Positions 1 to 11,184 of a stretch of 64,000 nucleotides of DNA are shown piece after piece; the first letter of the stretch is position 1; every line of letters starts with the position of its first letter. The notes under the pieces are model-generated. The model was given only the letters and a program-made list of their open reading frames with translations. It had not been told where the DNA came from and made no database searches. The translations under genes were made by a program, and so were the position numbers. Source of the stretch: Nonomuraea sp. NEAU-A123 (GTDB lineage: Bacteria > Actinomycetota > Actinomycetes > Streptosporangiales > Streptosporangiaceae); contig NZ_JAHFZZ010000002.1 in the NCBI RefSeq assembly GCF_018603905.1, forward strand, positions 1 to 64,000. The letters are read 5' to 3'.

Positions 1-41
1 CCGCAACATCGCCTCACGCGGTGTGGCGGACTGGGCAGTGA

Positions 42-203
42 GTCACGCTGCCTGACGCGGACCTCGCCGCCGAAGCCAGCGACGGTGAGGAGCTGCAAGC
101 TCGGTCGTTTACGGCCGAGAAGCTGACTGATCTCCTGTTGGTCGTTGGCACGTTCTACGCTCGAGAAGCGGCTGCCAGGTTCACCGCGCGTACTCCGCCG
201 TGA
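42..203 (+). other. Possible 3' end of a truncated CDS
   Basis: After a stop at 39-41 an open frame runs to a TGA at 201-203 and reads like protein, with segments such as EKLTDLLLVVGTFYAREAAAR. It has no credible start codon or ribosome site. The helical C-terminal stretch vaguely resembles the end of carboxymuconolactone decarboxylase-type proteins, but that is a guess. It may be a remnant of a gene extending left of the window. Confidence 0.2.
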
Positions 204-241
204 GGCGGGATGAGGTCTCTGCGGGTTGCGCGGGGCCTGGG

Positions 242-720
242 TCAACTGAGTTGGTTGCGCACCCCGTTGGCGGCCATCGCCCGCCGCCGGTCGACGGCAT
301 CCAGATGGAAGAAGGCGCCCAGTTGGGCGATGTCGGGGACAACGGCGCGCATCCAGCAGATGCGGGTTTCGGCCTCTCAGCGGAGAAAGGCGTATCCGGG
401 TCAGGGAGTGCTGCCCCAGCCCACCCACGAAGAGGCTGGGGCTTGTGATCATCTCGGTGGACTGCGTGCGGGCGATCTGCTACCGGCAGGTCGTCGCCGG
501 CGGTGAGCAGAAGGCGACCTCGGGGTAGCGCGGAGAGGGTTTGTCGAGCAGGGTCGCGATCACGCTCGCTCCACAGCGGCCGCCGTCCGTGACCGTAGCC
601 GAACCTCGGCTCGTCATCGCCCATGATCCCCACCGTAGACGCCTCGCGACTGCCGTCCAGGCCATGAGACCTGGGCGGATCGGTGGCAGGTGCTGACCTG
701 CGACTTCCGCTCCACCCCAC
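242..720 (-). pseudogene. Decayed coding sequence of unknown family
   Basis: No single minus-strand frame is convincing, but protein-like pieces appear in two frames. One contains TQSTEMITSPSLFVGGLGQ (about 400-455). Another ends at 242 with VVPDIAQLGAFFHLDAVDRR. A TGA where a tryptophan would fit interrupts the latter (LR-stop-EAETRICW, near 380). The pattern suggests a gene broken by a frameshift and nonsense mutations. I cannot name the family. Confidence 0.25.
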
Positions 721-768
721 AAGAACTTGCTACACAAGTCTTCCGAATCACAATGAAAGTGTGGCATT

Positions 769-1662
769 TTGAGGAGCGTGTACACGGAGAAGCGAGAAGC
801 ACCTCCTGAGAGTTCCGCACTCCCAGGGCTGGCAGGCGTGGTGGGCGGCGGCCGCATGGGCGCCGGCATCGCCCACGCCCTGCTGCTGGCCGGAAGCGCG
901 GTCACCCTGGTCGAACGCGACGAGCAGGCCGCGGCCGGCGCCCGTGACCGGGTGGCCCGAGCGGTGGCCGACAGCGCACGGCGCGGCCTGGTCACGAACA
1001 CCGACGAGATACTCACCCGGCTGGCCACCGTCACCAGTCCCGCCGAACTGCGGGACGTGGGGCTGGTCATCGAGGCGGTGCCCGAGGACCTCGAACTCAA
1101 GCTTGTGACGCTGCGAGCCGTCGAGGAGGCGATCGCTCCGGAAACGGTCATCGCCTCGAACACCAGCAGCATCTCCCTCGACACGCTGGCCGAGGCCCTG
1201 GCCAGGCCCGAACGCCTTCTCGGGCTGCACTTCTTCAACCCCGTTCCCGCGAGCAAACTTGTCGAGGTGGTCATCGCGACCGTCTCCGCACCGGACCTCC
1301 AGAAGCACGCCGTCGCCTGGGTCGAGGCGCTCGGCAAGACGGCCGTGGTCGTCAGGAACGCTCCCGGCTTCGCCAGCAGCAGGCTCGGTGTCCTGCTCGG
1401 TCTGGAGGCGATCCGCATGGTCGAGTCCGGGGTGGCCTCGCCCGCCGACATCGACGCCGCCATGACTCTCGGCTACGGCCACCCGACCGGCCCGCTGCGC
1501 CTGACCGACCTTGTCGGCCTGGACGTGCGACTGGGGATCGCCCGCTATCTCGAAAGCGAGCTCGGTCCTCGTTTCAGCCCACCGGACCTGCTGGTCCGGC
1601 TCGTTGAGCAGGGCCACCTGGGACGCAAGACCGGCAAGGGCTTCTACGACTGGAGCGAATGA
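769..1662 (+). CDS. 3-hydroxyacyl-CoA dehydrogenase (NAD+)
   Basis: Oxidises a 3-hydroxyacyl-CoA to the 3-keto form with NAD+. Here it probably serves the late, beta-oxidation-like steps after benzoyl-CoA ring opening. The N-terminal Rossmann domain has GGGRMGAGIA (about residues 27-36), an SNTSS motif and the catalytic region LHFFNPVPASKLVEVV. The C-terminal dimerisation domain shows GYGHPTGPLRLTDLVGLDV and ends in GRKTGKGFYDW, all typical of PaaH/Hbd-type enzymes. Length (about 290 aa) is normal. The start is uncertain: a TTG at 769 and a GTG at 778 lie beside GAGGAG, and neither spacing is ideal. The next gene overlaps its stop by four bases, so the two are translationally coupled. Confidence 0.85.
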   Translation: MRSVYTEKREAPPESSALPGLAGVVGGGRMGAGIAHALLLAGSAVTLVERDEQAAAGARDRVARAVADSARRGLVTNTDEILTRLATVTSPAELRDVGLVIEAVPEDLELKLVTLRAVEEAIAPETVIASNTSSISLDTLAEALARPERLLGLHFFNPVPASKLVEVVIATVSAPDLQKHAVAWVEALGKTAVVVRNAPGFASSRLGVLLGLEAIRMVESGVASPADIDAAMTLGYGHPTGPLRLTDLVGLDVRLGIARYLESELGPRFSPPDLLVRLVEQGHLGRKTGKGFYDWSE

Positions 1663-3209
1663 TGGACACGTTGCAGAGCTACCTGGAAGGGTCCTGGCGA
1701 GCCGGCCGCGACGAAGGCGTCCCCGTCGCCGACGCGGTGACCGGGCAGCTGGTGGCCCGGGTCAGCAGCGAAGGGCTCGACCTCGCCGCCGCCGTGGCCT
1801 ACGCCCGCCACACCGGCTTGGCCGCGCTCGGCGAGCTGACCTTCCCGCAGCGGGCCGCCGCGCTCAAGGCAGTCGCCCAGACGTTGCAGGAACGCAGGCA
1901 GGAGCTGTACGACCTGTCGGCGCGGGCGGGCGCCACCAGGAGAGACGCCGCCGTGGACGTGGACGGCGGCATCGGCACCGCCCTCGTCTATGCGAGCCTG
2001 GCCCGCAAGAACCTGCCCGACCACACGCTCATCGTTGAGGACGACCCGATCCCGCTCGGCAAGGGCGGCACGTTCGCCGGCCGTCACCTCCTCACCACGC
2101 CCCGCGGGATCGCCCTGGAGATCAACGCGTTCAACTTCCCCGTCTGGGGCATGCTGGAGAAGCTCGCGCCCGCGCTCCTGGCCGGGGTGCCCACCATCGT
2201 CAAACCGGCCACCCCGACCGCGTACATCGCCGCGCACGCCGTGCGGATCATCGCCGATGCGCTCCCGCCGGGTGCGATCCAGCTCGTCGCGGGGCGCATC
2301 CCCGGCCTGTTCGACCTGCTCGGCGGGCAGGACCACATCGGGTTCACCGGCTCGGCCGCCACGGCCGCGCGGCTGCGCTCCGACCCGGCGGTCACGCGCC
2401 GCTCGGCGCGCTTCAACGCCGAGGCCGACTCGCTGAACTGTTCCGTGCTCGGGCCGGACGCCATCCCCGGGCAGCCGGAGTTCGACTTGTTCGCCGATGC
2501 CCTGGTCACCGAGATGACCGTCAAAGCCGGACAGAAGTGCACCGCCATCCGGCGCGCGTTCGTCCCGGTGCAGCTCATCGACGCGGTGTCAGAGGCGGTC
2601 GAGGCCAGGCTCGCCCGGGTCGTCGTGGGCGCGCCCGGCGTCCCAGGCGTGACGATGGGTGCGCTCGTCGGGCTCGCCCAGCGTGACGACGTGCGCGCCG
2701 CGGTCGCCCGGCTGGCCGCGGCCGGGTCGATCGTGTGGGGCGACCCGGCCAAGGTCGAGGTGGTCGGAGCCGACGCCGAGCGCGGCGCGTTCCTGTCGCC
2801 GCTGCTGCTGCGCGCCGACGACACCGGCCGCACGGAACCCCACGAAGTGGAGGCGTTCGGCCCGGTCAGCACGCTGCTGCCCTATCGCGACCTTGAACAG
2901 CTTCACGAGCTGATCGCACGCGGAGAGGGCTCCCTGGCGGGCTCGGTCGTCTCACACGACCGTGACTTCGTGCGGCAGGTGGTGCTGGGCGCGGCCGCCT
3001 ACCACGGCCGCATCCTGGTGCTCGACCGCGACAGCGCGGGCGAGTCCACCGGCCACGGCACGCCCATGCCCCAGCTCGTTCACGGAGGGCCCGGCCGTGC
3101 GGGCGGCGGCGAGGAGGAGGCCGGACTGCGCGCCGTCTACGCCCACCTGCAACGCACCGCCATCCAGGGCCATCCGGCAACGCTCGACACCATTATCAGC
3201 AAGGAGTAG
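1659..3209 (+). CDS. boxD: 3,4-dehydroadipyl-CoA semialdehyde dehydrogenase (BoxD-type ALDH)
   Basis: A 516-aa aldehyde dehydrogenase of the PaaZ/BoxD branch. In the box pathway this enzyme oxidises the semialdehyde released by BoxC to 3,4-dehydroadipyl-CoA. Visible landmarks are the cofactor/anchor segment NAFNFPVWGMLEKLAPALLAG, the general-base region FNAEADSLN, and the nucleophilic cysteine in KAGQKCTAIRR. There is no C-terminal MaoC-like hydratase domain, so it is a stand-alone dehydrogenase rather than a full PaaZ. The ATG overlaps the preceding stop, and BoxB starts two bases after its own stop. BoxD is preferred over other ALDH roles because of these neighbours. Confidence 0.85.
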   Translation: MMDTLQSYLEGSWRAGRDEGVPVADAVTGQLVARVSSEGLDLAAAVAYARHTGLAALGELTFPQRAAALKAVAQTLQERRQELYDLSARAGATRRDAAVDVDGGIGTALVYASLARKNLPDHTLIVEDDPIPLGKGGTFAGRHLLTTPRGIALEINAFNFPVWGMLEKLAPALLAGVPTIVKPATPTAYIAAHAVRIIADALPPGAIQLVAGRIPGLFDLLGGQDHIGFTGSAATAARLRSDPAVTRRSARFNAEADSLNCSVLGPDAIPGQPEFDLFADALVTEMTVKAGQKCTAIRRAFVPVQLIDAVSEAVEARLARVVVGAPGVPGVTMGALVGLAQRDDVRAAVARLAAAGSIVWGDPAKVEVVGADAERGAFLSPLLLRADDTGRTEPHEVEAFGPVSTLLPYRDLEQLHELIARGEGSLAGSVVSHDRDFVRQVVLGAAAYHGRILVLDRDSAGESTGHGTPMPQLVHGGPGRAGGGEEEAGLRAVYAHLQRTAIQGHPATLDTIISKE

Positions 3210-3211
3210 CC

Positions 3212-4686
<1,475 letters not shown>

Positions 4687-4690
<4 letters not shown>

Positions 4691-5568
4691 TGCCGCGTGG
4701 CGGCGCCGGAGTCCATGAGGTCCCACTCGGCCTGGGCGCGCCTGCGCCACCGGTCGCGCAGGTCGTGGAAGACGGTCGCCGCCCGGGGCCCCGGCCAGTC
4801 GTGGTCGAGCAGCTCGGCGGGCAGGTCGGGGTCGAGGAACGGGAAGCGCCGCCATTCCTGGATGAGCAGCACCTGATGGACGAACGCCTCCCGGTCGGTG
4901 GAGACCACGCGGCCCTCGAAGCGTTCGATGAAGCCCAGGTAGCGCTTCTCCACGTCGTCGAGGTCCCACGCGGCGTTGATGAGCTTGGTGATGTCGCCGA
5001 TGTCGCTCGCCGGGCCGATCCAGGCGTGGGCCCGGTCGCCGAGGTCCAGCTCGCGGACGACGTCACGGACCGCGGCCTCCTTGGAGGCGTCGGGAATGAC
5101 CCAGAGCGTGGGGGAGGGCGACCCAAGGCCGAGCCAGGTGAGCTTGGTGCGCAGCCGGTGACGGAGCCGGCGCTGGGTCTCCGGCACGCCGGCGGTGAGC
5201 ACGAGCCAACGGCCGTCCCACGCGTGCGGCCTGCGCATGAAGCCGTAGATCCGCTCGGTGCCCTCGCGCAGCAGCCGCTCGCCGGCCTCGGTGAGGTTCC
5301 AGCGCACCTTGCGGCCGTGCCGCACCGAGGCCAGCAAGCCTTCGGCGCAGGTGCGCGACAGGGCCTGGCGCGCGGACTTCTCCTCGATGCCGAAGGCGCC
5401 GAGCGCGTCGATCAACGTGCCCGTCCAGACCTCGCCCCGGCGCGGCAGGACGAACTCACCGAGAACCGTCAGCAGCAGCGAGCGGGCGCTGGCCGAGGTC
5501 TTCTCGGGCTCGTGCCCGGCGGGCTCCGCCGCCTGACCGATGTCCGTGCGCGGTTCGCGCGGGGTCAC
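4687..5568 (-). CDS. PaaX-family transcriptional repressor
   Basis: A 293-aa protein with an N-terminal winged-helix domain (LLLTVLGEFVLPRRGEVWTG ... GIEEKSARQALSRTCAEGLL). A central PaaX domain (WDGRWLVLTAGVPETQRRLR) and a C-terminal domain follow. PaaX proteins respond to aryl-CoA esters, phenylacetyl-CoA being the known case; benzoyl-CoA is the natural inference here. GTG start at 5568, preceded on its strand by GGGAGAG four bases upstream. It is divergent from boxC and convergent with boxB, so it can control both arms. The palindrome at 5700-5716 is the best candidate operator. Confidence 0.88.
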
Positions 5569-5699
5569 GTGGCTCTCCCGTCATTCGACGCGTCGATGAC
5601 GCGCATTCTGCCAGGTCGGGCATGCCTACGCGGGAACGCCCGCGCGCCGGGCCCGTGGGAACCCCGGACAACCCAGCAAAAACTACAAACTCTTGACGA

Positions 5700-5716
5700 C
5701 ACGTTTTAAAAACGTG
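5700..5716. promoter_or_regulatory. Palindromic operator over the boxC promoter
   Basis: CACGTTTTAAAAACGTG is a perfect 8-bp inverted repeat around one A. It sits in a short A/T-rich stretch of an otherwise GC-rich region and starts two bases after a -35-like TTGACG (5694-5699). A repressor bound here would cover the promoter that faces boxC. The adjacent PaaX-type gene is the obvious candidate regulator. Assignment is by position and symmetry only. Confidence 0.6.
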
Positions 5717-5754
5717 GAGTATTGAGGGTATCCTCTCGTTCAACGGAGCACACA

Positions 5755-7437
5755 TTGACCGTCACCGCTGAAACCGCGCATCCGGCTCCGCCGGTGGTCC
5801 GCTTCGCCACCTCCCCGGATCGCTACCGCCACTGGAAGCTCGAGGTGGACGGGGCGGTGGCCACCGTCACGCTGTGCGTCGACGAGCACGGGGGCCTCGT
5901 CCCGGGCTACGAGCTGAAGATGAACTCCTACGACCTCGGTGTCGACATCGAGTTGTACGACCTCGTCCAGCGGCTCCGCTTCGAGCACCCGGAGGTCAAG
6001 GCTGTCGTCATGACCGGCGGCCTGGACCGGATGTTCTGCGCCGGGGCCAACATCCGCATGCTCGCCCAGTCCACGCACGCCTGGAAGGTGAACTTCTGCA
6101 AGTTCACCAACGAGACCCGCAACGGCATCGAGGACGCCACCGAGCACTCCGGCCAGACCTGGATCGCCGCGCTCAACGGCACCGCCGCCGGCGGTGGCTA
6201 CGAGCTCGCGCTCGCCTGCGACCAGATCGTCCTCATCGACGACGGGTCCTCGGCCGTCTCCCTGCCCGAGGTGCCGCTGCTCGGCGTGCTCCCCGGCACC
6301 GGTGGCCTGACCCGCGTCGTGGACAAGCGGCACGTGCGCAAGGACCGCGCAGACCTGTTCGCCACCAAGTCCGAGGGCTACCGCGGCCGCACCGCGGTCG
6401 AGTGGGGCCTGGTCGACGCCGCCGTGCCGCGCAACGCCCTGAACGGTGAGGTGGCCAGACGCGCTCAGGAGGCCGCGGCGACGTCCAAGCGGCCGTCGGA
6501 CGCCACGGGCGTGAGCCTGACGCCGCTCGAGCGCAAGGATGACGGCGACGCCATCACCTATCCCTACGTGTCCGCGAGGATCGACCGGGCGAACCACCGC
6601 GTCGAGATCACCGTCTCCGGCCCTCACGACGCACCACCCGCCGAGCCCGCCGCCCAGGGCTGCGACTACTGGCCGCTCGCCGTGACCCGCGCGCTGGACG
6701 ACCTCATCCTGCACCTGCGCACCAACGAGCTGGATCTCGGCATCTGGGTGCTGCGCGCCGCGGGGGACCCCGAGCGTGTCCTGGCCTACGACGCGCAGCT
6801 CCGTACGGTGGACGACTGGTTCGTCAACGAGGTCCGCCACTACTACAAGCGCACGCTCAAGCGCCTCGACGTCACCAGCCGCAGCCTCATCGCCGTCATG
6901 GAGCCGGGCACCGCCTTCGCCGGGTTGCTGGCCGAGCTGGCGCTGGCCGCCGACCGGCAGTACATGCTGGCGGGCGTCTACGAGGACCGCGACGACGACG
7001 CGGAGCCGGCCACCGTCGTCCTCACCCCGTCCAACGACGGCGACTACCCGATGGGCAACGGCCTGTCCCGGCTGGAGTCCCGCTTCTGGGGCCACGACGA
7101 GGACCTCACCGCCGTCCGCGCCAGGCTCGGCGAACCCCTGGACGCCGCCGCCGCGCAGGAGCTCGGCCTGGTCACGATGGCCCTGGACGACATCGACTTC
7201 GAGGAAGAGCTGCGCATCGTCCTGGAGGAGCGCGCCTCGCTGTCACCCGACGCGCTGACCGGCATGGAGGCCAACCACCGCTTCGTCGGCCCGGAGACCC
7301 TGGAAACCAAGATCTTCGGACGGCTCACCGCCTGGCAGAACTGGATCTTCATCCGCCCGAACGCCTCCGGCCCCGACGGCGCCCTGCGCCGCTACGGCAC
7401 CGGCCGCAAGGGCGACTACGACCTCGGACGGGTGTGA
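5755..7437 (+). CDS. boxC: Benzoyl-CoA-dihydrodiol lyase BoxC
   Basis: A double-length crotonase-fold enzyme (560 aa) that opens the epoxide of benzoyl-CoA and releases formate plus 3,4-dehydroadipyl-CoA semialdehyde. The first crotonase half shows MTGGLDRMFCAGANIRML and WIAALNGTAAGGGYELALACD, the oxyanion-hole region. The second half is more divergent (SRSLIAVMEPGTAFAGLLAELALAADR, in two overlapping segments). The TTG at 5755 is chosen because GGAG lies 7 bases upstream; an earlier TTG at 5722 has no such site. The downstream ligase GTG overlaps the boxC stop. Confidence 0.92.
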   Translation: MTVTAETAHPAPPVVRFATSPDRYRHWKLEVDGAVATVTLCVDEHGGLVPGYELKMNSYDLGVDIELYDLVQRLRFEHPEVKAVVMTGGLDRMFCAGANIRMLAQSTHAWKVNFCKFTNETRNGIEDATEHSGQTWIAALNGTAAGGGYELALACDQIVLIDDGSSAVSLPEVPLLGVLPGTGGLTRVVDKRHVRKDRADLFATKSEGYRGRTAVEWGLVDAAVPRNALNGEVARRAQEAAATSKRPSDATGVSLTPLERKDDGDAITYPYVSARIDRANHRVEITVSGPHDAPPAEPAAQGCDYWPLAVTRALDDLILHLRTNELDLGIWVLRAAGDPERVLAYDAQLRTVDDWFVNEVRHYYKRTLKRLDVTSRSLIAVMEPGTAFAGLLAELALAADRQYMLAGVYEDRDDDAEPATVVLTPSNDGDYPMGNGLSRLESRFWGHDEDLTAVRARLGEPLDAAAAQELGLVTMALDDIDFEEELRIVLEERASLSPDALTGMEANHRFVGPETLETKIFGRLTAWQNWIFIRPNASGPDGALRRYGTGRKGDYDLGRV

Positions 7438-8996
7438 GCATGACCATGTTCAACGCCGGTACGTGGCTCGTCCACCGCCACGTGCGGGAGGGCCGCGGGG
7501 AGCGGGTGGCGGTGCGACGTGGCGGGGCCACGCTCACCTACACCGAACTGTCGGACCTGGTCGGAGCCGTCACCGCGGCCCTGCGCGGACTCGGGCTGCG
7601 CCGCGACGACCGGGTCGTGTTCGTCGCCAACGACGACGTGCCCATGTTCGCCGGCATTCTCGCGGCCTTCTGCGGCGGGTTCGTCGCCGTTCCGGTCTCC
7701 ACCATGCTGAGCGCCAAGGAACTCGGCACGATCATCACCGACTCCGGCGCGAGCGTGGTGGTGGCGAGCGCCGAGTACGGACCCCAGGTCAGTGACGCCC
7801 TCACCATGGCGCCCGAGGTGCGCCATCTGGTGTGTGACGGCGACGCGGCGCTGCCGGCCCCCGCCGGAATCACTTCACTGACCTGGGCAGAGCTGCTCAA
7901 GGCAGGCACCGGTGAGTCGCGTGACCCAGCCACCACCGTGGAGGACTCCTGGGCGCTGTGGCTCTACACCTCCGGCACCACCGGCGCCCCCAAGGGCGCG
8001 ATGCACCGCCACGCCAACATCCGGCACGTCTGCGAGACCTACGGCGACCAGGTGCTCGGCATCGAACCGGACGACGTCTGCTTCTCCGTCGCCAAGCTCT
8101 TCTTCGCCTACGGCATCGGCAACTCCATGTTCTTCCCCCTCTCCGCCGGGGCTGCGACGGTGCTGGAGCCCCGCCGTCCCGCCCCCGCTGTGGTCGCCGA
8201 GCGCATGGCCGCCGACCGGCCGACGTTGTTCTTCGGCGTCCCGACCTTCTACGCCACGCTGCTCGCCGCCGACCTGCCGGAGGACACCTTCACGTCGGTA
8301 CGGCGGGGCGCTTCGGCGGGGGAGGCCCTGCCCGCTCCGCTCCAGGAGAGATTCACCGGCCGCTTCGGCGTGGAGATCATCGACGGCATCGGCTCCACCG
8401 AGGCGCTGCACATCTTCCTGTCCAACCGGCCCGGCGACATCCGCCCCGGCACCACGGGCCGCCCGGTACCCGGCTACGACATCGAGATTCGCGACGTGGA
8501 CGGGTCGCCGATGCCCGACGGGCAGCCCGGTTCCCTGCACGTGAAGGGCGAGTCCATCGCCCTGGGCTACTGGCGGCGGACCGGGGCCAGCCGCGCCGTG
8601 TTCGCGGGGGAGTGGCTCAACACCGGCGATACCTACGTACGCTCGCCGGACGGCTACTACACGTGCCTGGGCCGCAGCAACGACCAGCTCAAGGCGGGCG
8701 GCATCTGGGTCTCGCCCGTGGAGGTCGAGAGCCGCCTGCTGGAGCACCCTCGGGTGGAGGAGGCCGCCGTGGTCGGTCTGGCCGACGAGCACGGGCTGGA
8801 CAAACCGGTCGCCTGCGTCGTCGCCCAGGGTGAGGTCACCGCCGAGGAGCTCATCCAGTGGTGCCGCGATGGTCTGGCCGCGTTCAAACGCCCCAGGCAG
8901 GTGGTCTTCCTCGACCGGCTGCCCAAGACCGCGACCGGCAAGATCCAGCGCTTCAAGATCCGCGAGCTCCTCGCCGAGGGGGCAGCCCATGAGTGA
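7434..8996 (+). CDS. Benzoate-CoA ligase family protein
   Basis: AMP-forming acyl-CoA ligase of 520 aa that activates benzoate, or a close aromatic acid, to the CoA thioester and so starts the pathway. The ATP-binding loop LYTSGTTGAPKGAMH is at about residues 179-193. The A5-like region IDGIGSTEALHIFLSN, the hinge GYYTCLGRSNDQLKAGGIWVSPVEVE and the C-terminal lysine motif LPKTATGKIQRFKIREL are all present. Length and motifs match benzoate-CoA ligases rather than long-chain ligases. GTG start overlapping the boxC stop; an ATG at 7440 is the alternative. Confidence 0.88.
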   Translation: MSMTMFNAGTWLVHRHVREGRGERVAVRRGGATLTYTELSDLVGAVTAALRGLGLRRDDRVVFVANDDVPMFAGILAAFCGGFVAVPVSTMLSAKELGTIITDSGASVVVASAEYGPQVSDALTMAPEVRHLVCDGDAALPAPAGITSLTWAELLKAGTGESRDPATTVEDSWALWLYTSGTTGAPKGAMHRHANIRHVCETYGDQVLGIEPDDVCFSVAKLFFAYGIGNSMFFPLSAGAATVLEPRRPAPAVVAERMAADRPTLFFGVPTFYATLLAADLPEDTFTSVRRGASAGEALPAPLQERFTGRFGVEIIDGIGSTEALHIFLSNRPGDIRPGTTGRPVPGYDIEIRDVDGSPMPDGQPGSLHVKGESIALGYWRRTGASRAVFAGEWLNTGDTYVRSPDGYYTCLGRSNDQLKAGGIWVSPVEVESRLLEHPRVEEAAVVGLADEHGLDKPVACVVAQGEVTAEELIQWCRDGLAAFKRPRQVVFLDRLPKTATGKIQRFKIRELLAEGAAHE

Positions 8997-9966
8997 TCTC
9001 GACGTCGACATGCTGGTCGTCGGAGCGGGGCCCGTCGGCCTCTTCGGCGCCTACTACGCCGGGGCGCGCGGCCTGCGCACCGCGGTCGTCGACTCGCTGA
9101 GCCAGGTCGGCGGACAGGTCACCGCCATGTATCCGGAGAAACAGATCTACGACATCGCCGGGTTCCCCTCCGTCTCCGGCCGGCAACTCATCGCCAACCT
9201 GGTCGAGCAGGCGGCGCCGTACGAGCCGACATACCTGCTCGGCCAGGAGGCGCAACGGCTCGAACGCTCCCCCCAAGGCCGGCTCCAGGTGAAGACCAGC
9301 ACCGGAACCGACATCAGCGCCGGGGCCGTCATCGTGACCGGGGGCATCGGCACCTTCACGCCCCGGCCGCTCCCGGCCGGGGAGGAGTTCCTCGGCAGGG
9401 GCCTGGCCTATTTCGTCCCCGACAGTGCGGAGTACGCGGGCCGGGACGTGGTCGTCGTCGGCGGTGGCGACAGCGCCGTGGACTGGGCCCTGATGCTCCA
9501 CCCCATCGCGCGCAGCGTCACGCTCGTCCACCGCCGCGCCGCGTTCCGCGCTCATCACGCCTCGGTGGAGCAGCTCAAGGCCTCGTCCGTGGAGATCGTC
9601 GTCAACGCCCAGGTCATCGCCGCCCTCGGTGGTGACCTTCTGGAACACGTCGAGCTCAGCACGGGACGCACACTCCCGTGCCAGCGGCTGGTGGCGGCCC
9701 TCGGTTTCACCGCCAACCTCGGCCCGCTCCGCGAATGGGGCCTGGACCTGCACGACAACCGCCACCTCGTCGTCGACTCGGCGATGCGCACCAACGTGCC
9801 CGGTATCTTCGCCGCCGGCGACATCGCCGACTACGACGGAAAGGTCCGCCTGGTCGCGACCGGCTTCGGCGAGGTGGCCACGGCCGTCAACAACGCCGCC
9901 GTGTACCTCGATCCCGGCGCCCAGCTCTTCCCAGGGCACTCCACCGACCAACCCGTCCCGGCCTGA
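8989..9966 (+). CDS. Ferredoxin-NADP+ reductase, thioredoxin-reductase-like fold
   Basis: A 325-aa flavoprotein with an FAD motif (VVGAGPVGLFGAYYAGARG, about residues 9-27) and an NADPH motif (VVVVGGGDSAVDWAL). The C-terminal FAD contact is NVPGIFAAGDIADYDGK. The CxxC redox pair of true thioredoxin reductases is absent, as in TrxR-like ferredoxin-NADP reductases. The ATG at 8989 overlaps the ligase gene by eight bases and sits within a continuous operon. A ferredoxin follows directly. The pair most likely delivers electrons to BoxB, replacing the single-chain BoxA. Confidence 0.85.
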   Translation: MSDLDVDMLVVGAGPVGLFGAYYAGARGLRTAVVDSLSQVGGQVTAMYPEKQIYDIAGFPSVSGRQLIANLVEQAAPYEPTYLLGQEAQRLERSPQGRLQVKTSTGTDISAGAVIVTGGIGTFTPRPLPAGEEFLGRGLAYFVPDSAEYAGRDVVVVGGGDSAVDWALMLHPIARSVTLVHRRAAFRAHHASVEQLKASSVEIVVNAQVIAALGGDLLEHVELSTGRTLPCQRLVAALGFTANLGPLREWGLDLHDNRHLVVDSAMRTNVPGIFAAGDIADYDGKVRLVATGFGEVATAVNNAAVYLDPGAQLFPGHSTDQPVPA

Positions 9967-9982
9967 CCAGGAGTCTTTCAGC

Positions 9983-10311
<329 letters not shown>

Positions 10312-10315
<4 letters not shown>

Positions 10316-11181
10316 TCGACGGAATCCCGCTCATCGACGCGCACGTCCACGTGCCGCTGCTCGGCACCCTCAAACCGGCCTGGCGGCGGTGGGCCGACGA
10401 CTTCGGCGCGGACGGCGTCATGGAGGACGCCTGGGACAGTGAGGGCAGGCCGCGTCCGGCCCGCCTGGACGAGATCTTCGCGGCCCAGGGCGTGGACGTC
10501 GCGCTGCTGTTCTGCGAGTACAGCCCCAAAGCCACCGGCACGCAGGCGTTCGAGGACCTGCTGCCCATCGTCGAGCACAACCCCGACAGGTTCCGCCCCG
10601 TCGCCAACGTCAACCCGCACCTGCACTTCCCGATCGCCGCCGAGGTGCGGCGGCAACTCGACCTCGGAGCCGCCGCGCTCAAGCTGCATCCCGTGCACGG
10701 CGGGTTCCGCTGCGACGACGCGGCCCTGTACCCGGCGTACCACGTGCTGGAAGAACGCGGCGTCCCGCTCGTCGTCCACTGCGGCACCAGTTCCTTCCCC
10801 GGTGCCGCCAACGAGAACGCCGACCCACGCTTCCTCATCCCGGTCGTCCGGGATTTCCCCAGGCTCAACGTCGTGCTCGCGCACGGCGGACGCGGCTGGT
10901 GGTACGACGCCGCCGCCTTCCTCGCCCTGTCCCACGACACCGTGTGGCTGGAACTGTCCGGCCTGCCACCCAAACGGCTGCCCGAGTACTACGCCAGATT
11001 CGACCTTGTCCGCCTCGCCCGAAAATGGATCTTCGGCACCGACTGGCCGGGCGTGCCCGGCATCGCCGCCAACGCGCGCGCCGTCGCCGGACTGGTGACG
11101 GACGAGGTGGCCGCGGCCATCCTCGCGGGGAACGCCAGGAACGTGTACGCCGGCCTGCCTCCGATCCAGAAGCAGGAGTGA
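10312..11181 (+). CDS. Amidohydrolase-2 family protein
   Basis: A 289-aa TIM-barrel metal-dependent hydrolase. The N-terminal DAHVHV supplies the first two histidine ligands. Further candidates are KLHPVHGGFR, VVHCGTSSFPG and LAHGGRGWWYD. The C-terminal aspartate lies in IFGTDWPGVPG, followed by a typical ILAGNARNVY ending. The family includes decarboxylases and hydrolases of aromatic-degradation pathways, but the substrate cannot be read from sequence. The GTG at 10312 overlaps the ferredoxin stop; the longer upstream reading frame is antisense or overlapping and not credible. Confidence 0.8.
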
Positions 11182-11184
11182 CCC

